Shown in pieces: positions 1 to 11,588 of a stretch of DNA of 64,000 nt. The notes beneath the pieces were generated by a model. The model was not told where the DNA came from. It saw only the letters and a list, made by a program, of their open reading frames with translations, and did not search any database. Source of the stretch: Hemileia vastatrix (lineage: Eukaryota; Basidiomycota; Pucciniomycetes; Pucciniales; Zaghouaniaceae); contig JASXTE010000256.1 in the NCBI GenBank assembly GCA_030280995.1, positions 1 through 64,000 of the forward strand, written 5' to 3'. The translations under genes were made by a program, and so were the position numbers. The stretch's first letter is position 1, and every line of letters starts with the position of its first letter.

Positions 1-688
1 ACTTCTCAACAAGACATCAAGAGCAAAGCTTTGGAAGCAGTCAGAGCTTCAAGACCAGATCAATCTACCGCTTCAGTCACTTCCACAGCTCAAGAACAAC
101 AAGTCAAGGAAGCAAGCTCTTATTGTGACGTCACTGGTGCTGACTTGGACCTCAAGTTGGCGGGAGAGATTCATGGCATGAAGATCTTCTTGTCGACAGA
201 TCTCGAGCCTTCCAAGATGCTGACTCAGAATTACGAAAGCTTGGAAAGGTTGATACTCAAGATCTACCTGCCTTTGGGAAAGATCTATGGAATCAATCCA
301 GAGGCTTTGAGAGTCTTCTCTGACACGAGTGGTCCTACAATCGCTTTCAACAGAGGTGGAACGATTTGGCTCAACTTTAGGTGAGTCAAAGAACGTCTGA
401 GTGAATCTGATTCTCTTGCCCTGGAGATTGACTTCGTCCTCTGTTTCTCACTTCTCTCTCTCCACTCCATTCAGATACTACCTTTCATGGCATGATCAAG
501 ATGTCAAAGCCGGACGGATGGCTGATCCTCTCATCTCAACTTACTTTTCGATGGCCCATGAACTCGCTCATAATCGCATCTCCTCTCACGACGCTGCTCA
601 CGGATGGTGGACTTCTTCGATCGCCGAGACTTACTTTACAAAGTTGGCAGCTTACATTCAACAGGTCTCTCCTTCTCAGATACCATAA
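1..688 (+). CDS. C-terminal end of a large DUF3684-type (sacsin/NO VEIN-like) protein, 5' partial
   Basis: The frame is open from base 1, so the gene starts outside the window. Exon 1 runs to 380, a GT-AG intron fills 381-474, and exon 2 (475-688) ends in TAA; 197 residues are visible. The text around the junction (IAFNRGGTIWLNFR, then YYLSWHDQD) and the block AHELAHNRISSHDAAHGWW resemble the C-terminal region of the long fungal proteins with an N-terminal HATPase-like domain and DUF3684, as I recall that family. The function of the family is not established. The block carries HELAH followed by two more His residues (557-601), which looks like a zincin motif. The assignment rests on this short C-terminal stretch only, and the N-terminal domain cannot be checked here. 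The sequence after Gln in AAYIQQ reads a few residues to the stop; a further 3' exon is possible but not supported. Confidence 0.6.
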
Positions 689-923
689 ACATCTCGTTTA
701 ATTGTCTCTTATCATGTATTATCACCCCTCACTTGAATGTCGCATAGATAGAAACTCATTTTAGTAGAAACGCCTTTGGGACGTGAGGCGAAGAAAGGAT
801 CTTTCTCTGCACGCGCGAGACGAGCGATCTAATGAACGAAGAAAACCCTTCCGAAAGCTTATTGCTATGAAAACCCTAATGGAATCGAAACAAATACAAA
901 ACGTGGAGAGAACGAAAGACAGA

Positions 924-2450
924 TCACGATTGACAGTTGAGATTTTTGTAGATGTAGTTTGGAGCTTGATTGGGAGCAGTCGAAACGAATTTTGCGATGG
1001 AAGCGTTGTGGAGATAGCAAAAAATGTAATTTTGAGAAAACGCATAAGAGATGCAGTTTGGAGTAGTTTGGCAAGCGCTCAAGCAGCCATCTTGAGTGTT
1101 TTCGTTCAACAATCGCATAGGTCTAGCCGTATCGACTTCGTTGTAATCATCGCCGGTGAATTCGCAAGGTGAGCCAGCAGGATCAGCTTGATAGGGAGGT
1201 GCAGTCCAAGAACTGGAAAGACTGAGAATAGAAGGAGAAGAAACGGAAGGTAAGTCAAGGGATGAAGAGAAGCACATATTTTGCTGAGACTCACGTTCTT
1301 TGACTTGAGATATCACAGCCCACGTCGTTGACGATCGTGCCGCTGCCTTCAGCTGCATAATCGTTCAATACTTCAGCAGCGCTCTTGAAGAAGAGCTTAC
1401 AGTTGCTGTTGAATTCTAACCCAGTCGTTGGATTTGTCGAGAAGACGTAGGACTACGAAAGGTGAAAGACAGACGTGAGATCAGCCAAAGTTCTTCTGAA
1501 TTTGCAGCGCAGTACCAAGAGAAAGAAAATACCTACTTGGCACTTGTAATCAAGACTACCATCTCCAGAGATGCCTTGTTGACATGATTTCTGACATTTC
1601 TCAATGGTCATTTGACGATCTTGCACGTCATAGCCGACTGATTTTGCATAAACATCCGAGACGACTTGCATGCATTGAGGTTGATAGCCAGCAGCTTCCT
1701 CGGTTCCAGGCTTGATTCGTGTTGGAGTAAAACTTTATCAAAAGAGAGAGAGAGAAGATCGAGACAGAGGTGAGCACAGCAGCAAGACAATCCTTCTCAA
1801 GCACTTTCCCACGACTTACTTTGGGGTGCAGCCCTCATCGTAGAAAACATAGTTACCACTTGAAGACGATCCAAGACCAAGCTTCGAGACAGAGTCGTTG
1901 AATATAGCGCAGAAACCTTGAGTATAGTCGTAAGCCCATGATTTGCACACGTCGTCGTTTCTTGAGCAAGTTTCGGAGCAATCAAGCATGTTCCTTCCTG
2001 CAAGTACTTGAAAGGTTGGGTCAAGATATGCGTTGTGTACTTGATCTTCAGATCCATTTACTCCACAAATGTTGTTGCTTGGATTGGAAGGTCCTGAAGA
2101 AGGAGAACTGGGAGAAGAACACGCGGCAGTTACGGTGGAGGTAGACTGTTTTGTTTTCGTCGAAGTAATGGTTTTGGTCTTGGTCTTGGTGGTGGTGACT
2201 GGAGCTTTGGTGTGAGTTACAGCTGTGTGAGGGAGTTGAGAGAGAGAAAGAGCGAGAATCAAAAGTTACTATTCAGAAGTCAGAAGTCAACTCGTTTCTT
2301 TCCTTTCGAAATCTTTGGCTTGAGGCAATTTTTATGCTCACTTTTTGTTTTTGTCTTTGTGACCGTCACGGCTCTGGCTTCGAGCGGAGAGGCCAAGGTA
2401 GAAGCGACGGAAATCAGAATTGAGAGGATGGCGAAGTGAGAATGTTTCAT
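924..2450 (-). CDS. Secreted Cys-rich protein with apple/WSC-like repeats
   Basis: Five exons join in frame: 2450-2342, 2222-1820, 1732-1537, 1452-1295 and 1221-924, giving 387 residues. The start MKHSHFAILSILISVASTLA is a clear signal peptide. A Thr/Lys/Ser linker (about residues 30-70) follows. After it come three Cys-bearing modules with paired Cys spacing such as CSETCSRNDDVC, CQKSCQQ and CLSACQTTPNC, and aromatic pieces (NYVFYDEGC, NYIYKNLNC). This pattern is that of PAN/apple- or WSC-like extracellular carbohydrate- or protein-binding modules; I cannot say which. No GPI signal or membrane anchor is visible at the C-terminus. A TATA-like element (GGATAAAAGG on the minus strand, about 2518-2526) lies about 70 bp upstream of the ATG. 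The acceptor of exon 3 reads AAAG rather than YAG. Function unknown; likely cell wall or secretome. Confidence 0.72.
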
Positions 2451-2851
2451 GACTATGAGGGGACGTGAAGAAGAGGAAAAGGGGGCAATGAACTCTACTC
2501 CTTAGAGGTCTCATCGCCTTTTATCCTTTTCCAGAAAAGGAGTTTCGAAATCGCAGGGAGTTCGAGAAGCGTCGCGGTTGAGACTGATTTTGAACCCAGA
2601 GGTCCCGCGTTTTCTTTTATTGGTCCCGTTCGTTCTTCCCGACTCTAAAATTCTCGATGTTGGACGGAAAAACATGTTCTACTTTCAAAGCCATCAGGAA
2701 CATTCAAGGGGAGTCTTTTTGCAGACGAATGCCCTCGGAAAATCTGGGCTAGTCAGAGATAGACACACTTGAGAGAAATCAACCCCGTCTACGCAAAAGA
2801 AGTGCTATGTGTGTATGAAGAAGACGAATTTATGCTACATGAGAAGATTTA

Positions 2852-4898
2852 TCATTTCGATTTCGATTGAGTCTGAACTGAACGAGACCCACGCAGAGCT
2901 GAGAGGCTGTTGACGATCGACCGCCTTTCGAAGATGAAGCTGAGAAGAGCAATCGAAAGAGCAAAACGGATGTCGTCAGTGCTATTCGACGTGAAATTAT
3001 CTTTCCCGAATGATTGAGTAGCATTTGTACAAGGATTTCAATTTCACTCACCAAGAGAGCAAGCATCCTGAGAGACACAACAAACCAGTTCCAACGTGAG
3101 GTAGCAGATCTCTTATCGAGCCAACTCTTGGAATCGAAGAGTTACTTTCACTCCACCTCAAGATGGTAGCCGAGACTAGAAAAGTCAGAAGAACTGGTGC
3201 AGAAGGTAGACAATCCAAAGGAGAGGTGGAATCCAACTTCATCTTCTCCTCTTTTGCCTTGTCTCGATGATCCTTGAAGAAGTTCAAGATATACCTCCAA
3301 GACCAAGCAGCTCTCAAAGAAAGACTTATGCAGCTTGACCAGACCAGATCGATCTCTTTGCCTCTCCTTTCACTGCTGCTTAAGCCTAAATTGCTGAATG
3401 CCCAAAGACTCAGACCGAACGAGAGACTTGCAACGATCATGATTTTGGAATAGATTGAAAGCTGTTGTTGATTAGCTGTGGCTTGAAGGAAGGCTTCTGT
3501 TATGCCATTGAGACCCATGATTGGTAAGTAACAACAATAAGCACCTAGAATCTTGGGAGCCGAAGTTGAAGCCCATTTTGATCCTGCAACCACGTAGAGA
3601 AGAGAAAACGATAGAGGTGGACCGAAAGTCAAGAAGAAAAGGAACAGAACGAAATAGAGCTTGAAGAGAGAAGATAGAAGGGCTGAAGCTGATTGAAGAG
3701 AATTGGAAAAAGAAGAATTGGATTTGATAGTTGATTTGGGTTGGGAATCGTTTTGCTTGGATTCTGAAGTGACGGATCCTAGCTCTCTTGAGAAGACTAA
3801 TCTAGAAGATTCCTCTATCGGCTGAAACAGCATTCTTGCAACGAGAGAACCTATTTTGGAGAATTGAACAGGGAAAACAGGATCTCTAAATGAGAAAAAG
3901 GAAATCGAAGAAACCTTTGATCTTCTTCTCTGATGTTACTCACCGTAATTGCTAGCCAAAGCATATCCTCCTTGATCGGAAAGAGTTGCCAGTTTTGCAA
4001 CTGCGAACTTGTCACCTTCGGTCAAAAGATGCTTCAGAACGGATTGTTTGACCATGACCCAGGCGAGGTCCAAAGTAGAAGGATCGAAGTAAGAGAGTAC
4101 GAAAAGGCTGCGTGTGGAACGAAGACGAAAGAAACAGGAATCAGCTCGGAGGCACTGATATAATCAGAGTCTCAACGCTCGAATGTTTGCTCACTTTGAT
4201 TTACCAGACGGCTTCTCGAGACTCAAAAGGCTTTTCGTGCCCTTGAAACCGTCAGTTCGAAGGTAGGCCCGAAGGTAGACGAGGAAAGTGACCAAACCAT
4301 AAGCTGCCTGTCCTAAACCAAAAGCTATCAAACCAGCTTCTTGAACTTGAGATTCAGAGTTCAATATCCTTGGTAAAGCGACTGCAGCTACCGTGACTAG
4401 ACATTTGGCAAGGACTGCCAAACCTTCTGCTCTGACTCTAAGGTTAACCTTCATCTGAGTTTGAGCTCTAGTGTAAAGAGGTTCTGAACATAATTCAATC
4501 AAAGCACCCAAAGCATAAAGAGAGACGGAAAGAAAGAAACTGGGTTGAGATTTGAGGAATCGAGAAGCAGTCGAGGTATAGAGGTAGGTGGCTGCCAGCG
4601 AGATGAGAGCTCCTATGGGAACTGGAAGTAAAGAAATGTTGTGCTTTGCTCTCTCTTTCCCACTCGGCTGTGATGATTTCGATTGTTTTGGATCTGATTC
4701 TGTTCTGAGTAAAGCTCCTCGTACGCCTTCTCTGGAAAGAAAGAGGATTGTACTGAGAAGGAGTTCGAGTTGAATGTTTGCTGCCCCAAAGATTGCTGGC
4801 GAAGTCAATCTGACCAGAGTCTGGTTGAGGATAAAAGTGACTAGCCTTGAGGAAACTTGGAGTAGAATCAAAGCTGGAGCAGAAGATAGAGAACTCAT
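2852..4898 (-). CDS. RFT1: RFT1 family Man5GlcNAc2-PP-dolichol translocation protein
   Basis: Four exons, 4898-4195, 4107-3944, 3850-3052 and 2939-2852, join without frame conflict into 584 residues. The start MSSLSSAPALILLQVSSRLV matches the usual N-terminus of RFT1 proteins. Conserved blocks follow: LTSPAIFGAANIQLELLLST, SREGVRGALLR, LTEGDKFAVAKLATLSDQGG, NYGSLVARMLFQPIEESSRL. The protein is polytopic, with many hydrophobic helices, as expected of this ER membrane family. RFT1 is required for the lipid-linked oligosaccharide pathway of N-glycosylation and is proposed to move Man5GlcNAc2-PP-dolichol across the ER membrane, though whether it is the flippase itself is debated. It is divergent from SPC24 with 88 bp between the start codons, so the two must share a compact promoter region. 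The last exon encodes a basic tail rich in Ser, Arg and Lys. Confidence 0.92.
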
Positions 4899-4986
4899 CT
4901 TCTCAAAGAGGTTGAGAACGAAAAAGAGAGAGTGATTCAAAACACGACCTCGAACCAACACACCACTACTACCGATTAATCCAAAG

Positions 4987-6252
4987 ATGGCAGACCAAGC
5001 ACCAGATGTCCAGTGAGTAGAGATGAGGATGATGTGAATATCTTGATCTTGACATTGCTTGCTGAACACCACGACGTCTCACTCCTTGCAGGTCTCTGTT
5101 GAATGATGTCAAAGCTGCCTTCAGCAAGACAGAGGAACTCGATCTCTTCAAGGCCGCAGAATCGAAAATGAAGGAGGCAAATCGAAGGAGAGAAAGGGAA
5201 AATCAGGAATCACAGAACCACATCGAATGTGAGTAGCAAAGAGGGAAGGTGGTGGTGGATGGTAGGGAGGAGGAGATGGCAATGTTTGGACAGTGTTGGT
5301 CTCCATCTCGACTCGAGTTTCATGAATTAGACTGCTATCACTCAGTCTAATTTCAGGAATTTGAATTAGTACCGATTCATTACGATCAAACAAGCCTCAT
5401 CAGATCGAACTATCTCCTCCAACTTACGACTTTGATCCTGATGCTCTCTCTCTCTCTCTCTCTTTCTCCAAACACAGCTCTAGAGATAGCCTACTCGCGA
5501 CTACAAGAAGAGTTAAAGAAATCCAGAAAGGATTGGAAGACGCCAGTTCAACACTTAAATGAGATGAACCGATTGGAGAACGACCAATTCAGTCTTGGAA
5601 AGAAATGTAATGAACAAGAGGCCAAATTGAATGGATTAGAGAACGAATTGAAAGAGATGAGGAAGAGGATAAGAGACGTGGAAATGGAAGAAGTGGCTTC
5701 TGATGAAATGGACGATCATGCTGGTGACACGTGAGTATGGATTTTGGTTGGAGAGAGAGGAGATGAGATGAGAGAGAGAGTTGCGAGTTGGTGTTGGTTT
5801 GGAGAAGTCTCGCTGGTAGAAAGGGAATGAGAGATGATCACTTCAATCGATTCTTCTTTGAGATCAAAAAAGAAAGCTCTATCTGAAATTGGAAGAAGAA
5901 GGAGGAAGAAGAAGGTGATCTGAAAAAGATACGTCCAATGCTTACAGCCTTTACCTTTCTAACCTCTATTGCCACTCTTGCTCAACTTTTCGTTCCTGAC
6001 CTCTCCCTGCTTCTCTCGATCTTTCTTCCTCACTTCAGTATCGCACTGTCACTCTTTAGGAAACTGGGCTGGACGCCCTCCTTGACTCCCGGATCGAATC
6101 CCAATCATTCCCAAATGCCCTTCGATGCCATCCTGGCTCGATCGGACCAGAGATCTGGACTTTTATCCATCAATGTCACGGAACAATACATGAAGGAGAT
6201 GGGATTGAGCGAATTTGCAGTTGCTGATCAACTCTGGAAAGCTGTCGAATAA
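4987..6252 (+). CDS. SPC24: Kinetochore protein Spc24 (Ndc80 complex)
   Basis: Four exons, 4987-5012, 5092-5228, 5478-5730 and 6039-6252, give 209 residues. The N-terminal two thirds is a charged coiled coil (AFSKTEELDLFKAAESKMKE, then RLENDQFSLGKKCNEQEAKL). The C-terminal exon carries the compact globular part: LSLFRKLGWTP, then LLSINVTEQYMKEMGLSEF and ADQLWKAVE at the end, typical of fungal Spc24. In the family, Spc24 pairs with Spc25 and anchors the Ndc80 complex to the inner kinetochore. The start was chosen because exon 1 (MADQAPDV) leads in phase into exon 2. Intron 2 ends in a (CT)n tract. The last intron contains an earlier CAG at 5945-5947 that would put the exon out of frame, so the acceptor at 6036-6038 is used. 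The promoter is shared with RFT1. Confidence 0.85.
5443..5465 (+). repeat. (CT)n microsatellite in SPC24 intron 2
   Basis: An almost pure CT dinucleotide run, a few bases before the acceptor of SPC24 exon 3. It forms the polypyrimidine tract of that intron. Length variation here could affect splicing. Confidence 0.8.
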
Positions 6253-6838
6253 GGGGAAAAAGGAAGAGATGGGTCTGCTTTTCAAGATTCCTTTTCTTAT
6301 TCGCTGATGCTCTTCTCCTCTTTCTTTTTGATCAGAGGGTAAAGAAGTGTCATTAGCTTATTCTCCTTCCCTCTACGACGCTCTCATCCTCTCGACGCTG
6401 GATTTTTATTTGATGATTTCGAATCCTTTTCTCTTTTGTTGTTCTCTCGATTGTGAATCTCTCTTTACCCTTGTCCTTTCCCATTTGCCTCTCGATTATT
6501 TGTTTTTTGTAGTTTTAATGACCATTTTTGTTTTGATTTCAGAACGATTTCGTTGTTGGCGAGAATGACGCAGAAGAGGTCCGTTTACAGGGATGAGAGG
6601 GAGATAGAAAAGGATCAAGAAGACGTTGTATCTTGTTCTTCTCAGTAAACATCCCATATCAATTGTTGGCCTATTTGATTGGCTTGTGTGAGTATCAGAG
6701 ATAGAGAAAAGGAGATAGAAGGTGATCATCAGAAACCAAAGTCAAAAGAGAAGATCTTGCTTCTTAATTGCTGCTCCACCACGAACCACTCAATACTCAA
6801 TCGACATCCATCCTTCTTCCTCTGCATCCAGTCAGGAA
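6253..6838. other. Intergenic: SPC24 3' end and promoter/leader of the zinc-finger gene
   Basis: 586 bp without a convincing gene. T-rich sequence follows SPC24, and the purine-rich stretch at about 6590-6740 probably belongs to the leader of the downstream gene. The downstream frame stays open upstream of its ATG back to about 6722, so a slightly longer N-terminus cannot be excluded. Confidence 0.5.
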
Positions 6839-9800
6839 ATGGCGAGTCATCAATCAGACTTTGTTCTGTTTGAAGATTCACAGAATTCACAGCAATCTCA
6901 GCCAGGACAGCAGCAGCAGACACCTGGATATCAACATCAACTCCATCCACACGAGCAGCAATTCAATCTGTCATCTCAACCTCATCTCAATCTCAACCAG
7001 ACTCAAAATTGGGGAAATCCAAACCATCATCATCATCATCAACAACAACAACAGCAACAGGGATGGATTCAATCTCAGCAACAGCCACCCGCTTTCAATC
7101 CTTCCATGGCTGCTTCTCAATCTCAGCAGAACAGTCAAGCCAGCCTGTCTGAATATCTAAGATCTTCTCAATTCCAAGATCAATCCTTCTCTCAACAACT
7201 CAATCAGCAACCTCATCTTTACGATTCTCAATCAAGCAGTGCAAGCTCTCAAGACACTGTCGGTTACCCTTCAAACTCTTCCTTCACTCAATTCAGAGGA
7301 AACACTGGTGCCACCGTCTCTTCCTTCTCTCCAAACCCAACCATCGACAACTCTCCCTCCTTCAATGGAAACGATAAAAATAGAAAGAGACAGAGAAATC
7401 AACTGGATGGAAACAATTGGGCAGCTGGAGATGGTCCTCCAATCAGTCAAGGTAGAAGATTGAGTCAGCAACTTTCTTCTCCTCGCAAGAGCCTCTCCTC
7501 CCATCATGGCAATCAGGCCTTCATCTCTTCCTCTTCCTCTACAGCTCAATCTCCAGATTGGGCGGGGGCCGACATGTCTCCAAGAAACCCTCCCTCTGGT
7601 TCATTTGGTCCTCCAATCGATTCCCTCTCTTTGACTGGTCCAGAAGGAAATCAGAACTTTGCAAGTCTATTCGAGAACGCAGGTGGTCAATCCCAAGGCC
7701 GATATGCAGACTTCAATCCTGTAGCACCAGCAAACAAACAACAGAACTCTTCGATCAATTCAGCCCAACAAGAAGCTCAAATTAGAGATAGAGTCAGAAG
7801 AGATTTGGCTGGAGTGGATCAGAGAGCTCTGAAAGGTCAATTGAAAGAGATAGCTCAACAAGGCTCTAATCAAATACCTTCTGATAACTCTATGGGAGGT
7901 ACCGTATCTGGCGGAGTAGCTGCTGGTGGAATGGCGATGCCAAACGGAGGAGTAGGAATGGGAATCGACAGCATTGGTGGAAATGGAAATGGAAACGGAA
8001 TGTATGCCTTCAACAGCAGCAACTCTGATGGCATGACTACTCCAACTCGTCATGCTAGAATTGGAAGTACTGGAAGCTTAGAAGCTGCTGGAATGACTCC
8101 TGGACGTAGAGCTTCCGCTTTACCAATCATGGACTCTCAATCTCAAGCTTCTCAAACTTCGTCTCAATCGCAGCAATCACAACCTACTCAAGCTTCTCAA
8201 TCCCAACAAAGTAGCAATCCATTCTTCAACGACAATCAACAAACCAATCCAACGAGTCAACCTCCATCGAAGAATCAATTCGCATCGACTTCAAAGAAAC
8301 CTCGTAGACCTGCTGGTCCTAGAAGAAGAAGTAGTTCGATCGATACGAGTTATATCCCAGCTCTGAGAGATTACGCTTCAAGTCGTGGAGCTTCAAATTC
8401 TGGTGCTGCAGCTTGGAACGCAGAAGCATCCAATAATTTAAATGCTTTCGACTTACATGGAATGACTGCCTTGAGAGGTCAATCTTTATCAGATGCAATG
8501 GAATTTGCTTCGAGGATGAATCTCTCGGATCCAACTTCTGAATCTCAATCTTCTTCTCAAGGAGGGAATAGACCTTCAGATTGGTTCATCAAACCTAATT
8601 CCGAATTGGCAGCTTCTTTGGCTAGATCTCAACAAGGAGGAACTTATCCACCTTCTACTCTTTCTTCTTCCACCGCTAGAGTTCCATCAAGTAGACCTAG
8701 ACCTATGTTGAGAGATAGGAGTGGTTTGACTCTCAGTCCAGCAGAAGCCTTCTTGGACTTCGATGCTGTTCAAGCTGGAGCTGGGGATTGGACTTCAGGT
8801 CTCTTTGGCAACGATTTGCCTTCTTCTAATTCTCAAACCTCAAAGACTTCAGAACAAGCAGGTCAAAGAACTCCAAAGGCTAAACAAAAGAAGTTATCGG
8901 GAGATGGGAAGGTCGAAGATAATCAAGGATCAAAGACTCCTCTTCAAAGGAACTCCAAGAAGGCTAGCCAGGTTGGAAATCAACAATCACTGTTTCCTCA
9001 AGCTCAACCTCAAGCTCACCCTCAACCACGTCCAATCCAGAAACCAACTCCAAGTTCCAACACGGCAAATCAAACCGAAGGAGAAAGCTCTCAGTCAAGT
9101 CAGCTGAGCTTCTTGAGTCAATCTGATAGTTTCACTTCCTCCTCTTCCAATGACGAAGAAGAAGATGATAGAATGAAAATCGACAGAACTTCTTCAAATC
9201 CAAAGACTTCATTAGACAGAAAGAACAACAGAAATGGTAGACCAAACATTCCGCATTTCTCCTCCGTTTCGACTGGATCTAGTGAATCGGAAGAAGGGAT
9301 GGATGAGAGTCAAGGAGCATCTCAAGATCAATCTTTTGGGAAAGGGAATTCGCAATCTTCTTCTTCTACTACTAGACAAGGTCGTTCTGGCGATGCCTCG
9401 ATTTCTACTCGTCGTGGAATGGGAGGTTATGGTTACATGGCTGGAAGTCAAGAGAGTGGACTGACAGTAGATCCATCTTCAACCCCTGGTAGTAGTAGTG
9501 AGAAACCAGTTTCTTCACCTGCTTCCTCTAGAGCAACTCAAGTGGTCGAAGAATCTCAAGCCAAGAAACAGCAGCAGAAATCTACTGATCAAGACTCGAA
9601 ACAATCTTCTTCGACTACCAAACCAGATCCTCCAACTAAACCAACAGCAACTCCAACTCAAGACCCAATCGCTCAAGTAGCGGATGAACCTTTCCATCCT
9701 CATCCACATCCTCATTCCCCAGAGGCTTTCTTTCCAGCCTCTGCTAACGGTCCTCAAATCACCAATTCTTCAACTTCTCAATTCCCAAAGGCAACTTCAA

Positions 9801-10931
9801 CGAGCGACGAAATGCAAGTCGATTCAAACAAGGGTTCTTCGACGTCGAAACCAACAGCACCACCGAAACCTGCTAGAAGAAGAAGCAATCTGAGAGGAAA
9901 ACCCAACTTTCCAGCCAGGATCAGTGCCAGAGGAAGAGGAATTGATCTACCTCCTCTGCCTGGTCAATCGAATATGGAAGAAGTTGCAATGCCTGTGGTA
10001 GACGATGATGACGATGAAATCGAAATGGACGAAGATGAGGTTTCAGATGAGGTTGATCAGAAAGATGAGAAAGCTATTGGTAACGGAAAGGGTAAAGGCA
10101 AGGGCAAAGGGAAAGGGAAAGCTACTCCTAAACTTATTGCAGATCAAGCTGTCAGACCAGCTAGAAATCAAGTCCATGAAGAGGATGAGCTGGAAGAAGA
10201 TAATCAAGAGACTCAAGAAACTGAAACTCAATCTCAAGACGATGATGATTATTCAGATTATGAAGATCCAGGTTCTCAAAATTCCTCCTATGGAAAGAAG
10301 AGAAAGGGTAAAGGTTCAAGAAATGAAAAGAAGAAATCTTCAGCTTCTTCTACTTCTAAATCTAGGAAATCAACTTCTGGTAGAGGTGGAAGAGGAAAAG
10401 GTAGATTGTCTTCTTTGGCTGAAAATAGTCCAGATCCAGATTACGACGAAAAGAATGGTGCAGCTAGTACTTCTTCTTCTTCAAATCATGGAATGGTTTT
10501 TTGCAATTATATCAGTCCTTTGGAAACTGGTGGAACTCCTTGTGGGACTGGATTTCATAGACAATACGATCTTGCAAGACATAGAGAAACTATTCATGCC
10601 AAATTTGAATCTAAACAAATCAAGTTGGGCAAATTGACTTTGAAGGATTGTGTGGTCTTGGGGAAGGAAGTGGATCCTAGTAAAAGTGAAGCTTTGAAGG
10701 AATGGAAATGTGATGGGGAAAAAGGTTGTGGAAGTGTCTTTAGTAGGTGAGTTTCTCGATTGATCTTCAGGAAGAATGATACAAGCGTCCTTTCTCTCCT
10801 TTCCGTTGAAACTCTCATCATCTCGAATAAACAACTGACTTTCTGATTTTTTCACCTTTCCCATCTTTTTCGCATACTCTAGGAAGGACGCTCTGCTACG
10901 TCATCGTCGTCTCCGTAACCATCCAGCCTGA
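6839..10931 (+). CDS. Large Gln/Ser-rich nuclear protein with two C-terminal C2H2 zinc fingers
   Basis: Exon 1 (6839-10746) and exon 2 (10883-10931) give 1318 residues. The start is MASHQSDFVLFEDSQNSQQS. Most of the protein is low complexity: a His5/Gln tract near residue 62 (7022-7060), many SQ and QS pairs, Ser-rich and Pro-rich linkers, acidic runs (DDDDDEIEMDEDE near residue 1060), a Gly-Lys repeat (KGKGKGKGKGKGK, 10088-10122) and an RGG-like GRGGRGKGR. The ordered part is at the end: a C2H2-like finger starting near residue 1222 (Cys, Cys, then FHRQYDLARHRETIH) and a second near residue 1291 (CDGEKGC, then VFSRKDALLRHRRLRNH). The intron splits the second finger. This layout suggests a DNA-binding transcription regulator with activation-type tails. 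I do not recognise the specific orthologue. An AATAAA lies at 10991, 60 bp past the stop. Confidence 0.8.
7022..7060 (+). repeat. Trinucleotide (CAT/CAA/CAG) tract encoding His5 then a Gln run
   Basis: CAT repeats followed by CAA/CAG repeats inside the zinc-finger gene, translated as a His run followed by Gln. A likely length-variable site. Confidence 0.75.
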
Positions 10932-11588
10932 GAGAAGATTGCGATTCTCTTCTGCAATGTCAAATCGTCTTCTCTTTTTCTCTATCAGTAAATAAAGAAA
11001 GTCAAGTTCTATCTCGTAACAGCTCGAAAATCAAATCTCAAGATCAATCTTATCGACGTACATGTTCAAGCTCGAAGCGTTCTTTCCCTTCCCATTCAAA
11101 GTACTTGTATGCCCTTCTCCATTTCTCGTGACTCTCTACGTCATCTTTGATGTGTTCCCTCTTTTTCCGTTTGTCAGACCTCTAAAGTGATGTCATCTTC
11201 TCGTTCCCGTTCTATAGAACATCAAAATCTGTCTCCCCTATCGTTGCGTTGCCTCTGTCCTTTTTCTCTCCATCAAAATCAAACACCACTTACCTCTTTT
11301 GCCCACCTACTCCTTCCTCTTTTTCAGCTTTTTCTTACCAAACCCATGTAGTACTTTAAGTTCACGAAAAAGATAATGTGCTCTCGCGACACTTCGCTCT
11401 TCCCTTTGTGAGAGAGTTTAAGCTGTCGATCAAATCCTTCAGAATCGACATCAATTCCCCAAACAGTCATCACGGACTGACTCTGGACGTCGAAGACGAC
11501 AGCGGTCTGCTTTGATTACATTGACATTTTTCACAGCTTGTAAAAGGAAAGAATTTGGTATTACATTGACCTCAATTACCATCCCTTC
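10932..11588. other. Intergenic, convergent 3' ends
   Basis: 657 bp between the zinc-finger gene (+) and the coiled-coil ORF (-). It contains AATAAA at 10991-10996 and T/C-rich sequence. No ORF of coding character and no RNA gene was recognised. Confidence 0.6.

Noticed and set aside
5938..6038. Earlier acceptor at 5945-5947 for SPC24 exon 4
   Set aside because: It puts the conserved C-terminal Spc24 text out of frame; 6036-6038 keeps it.
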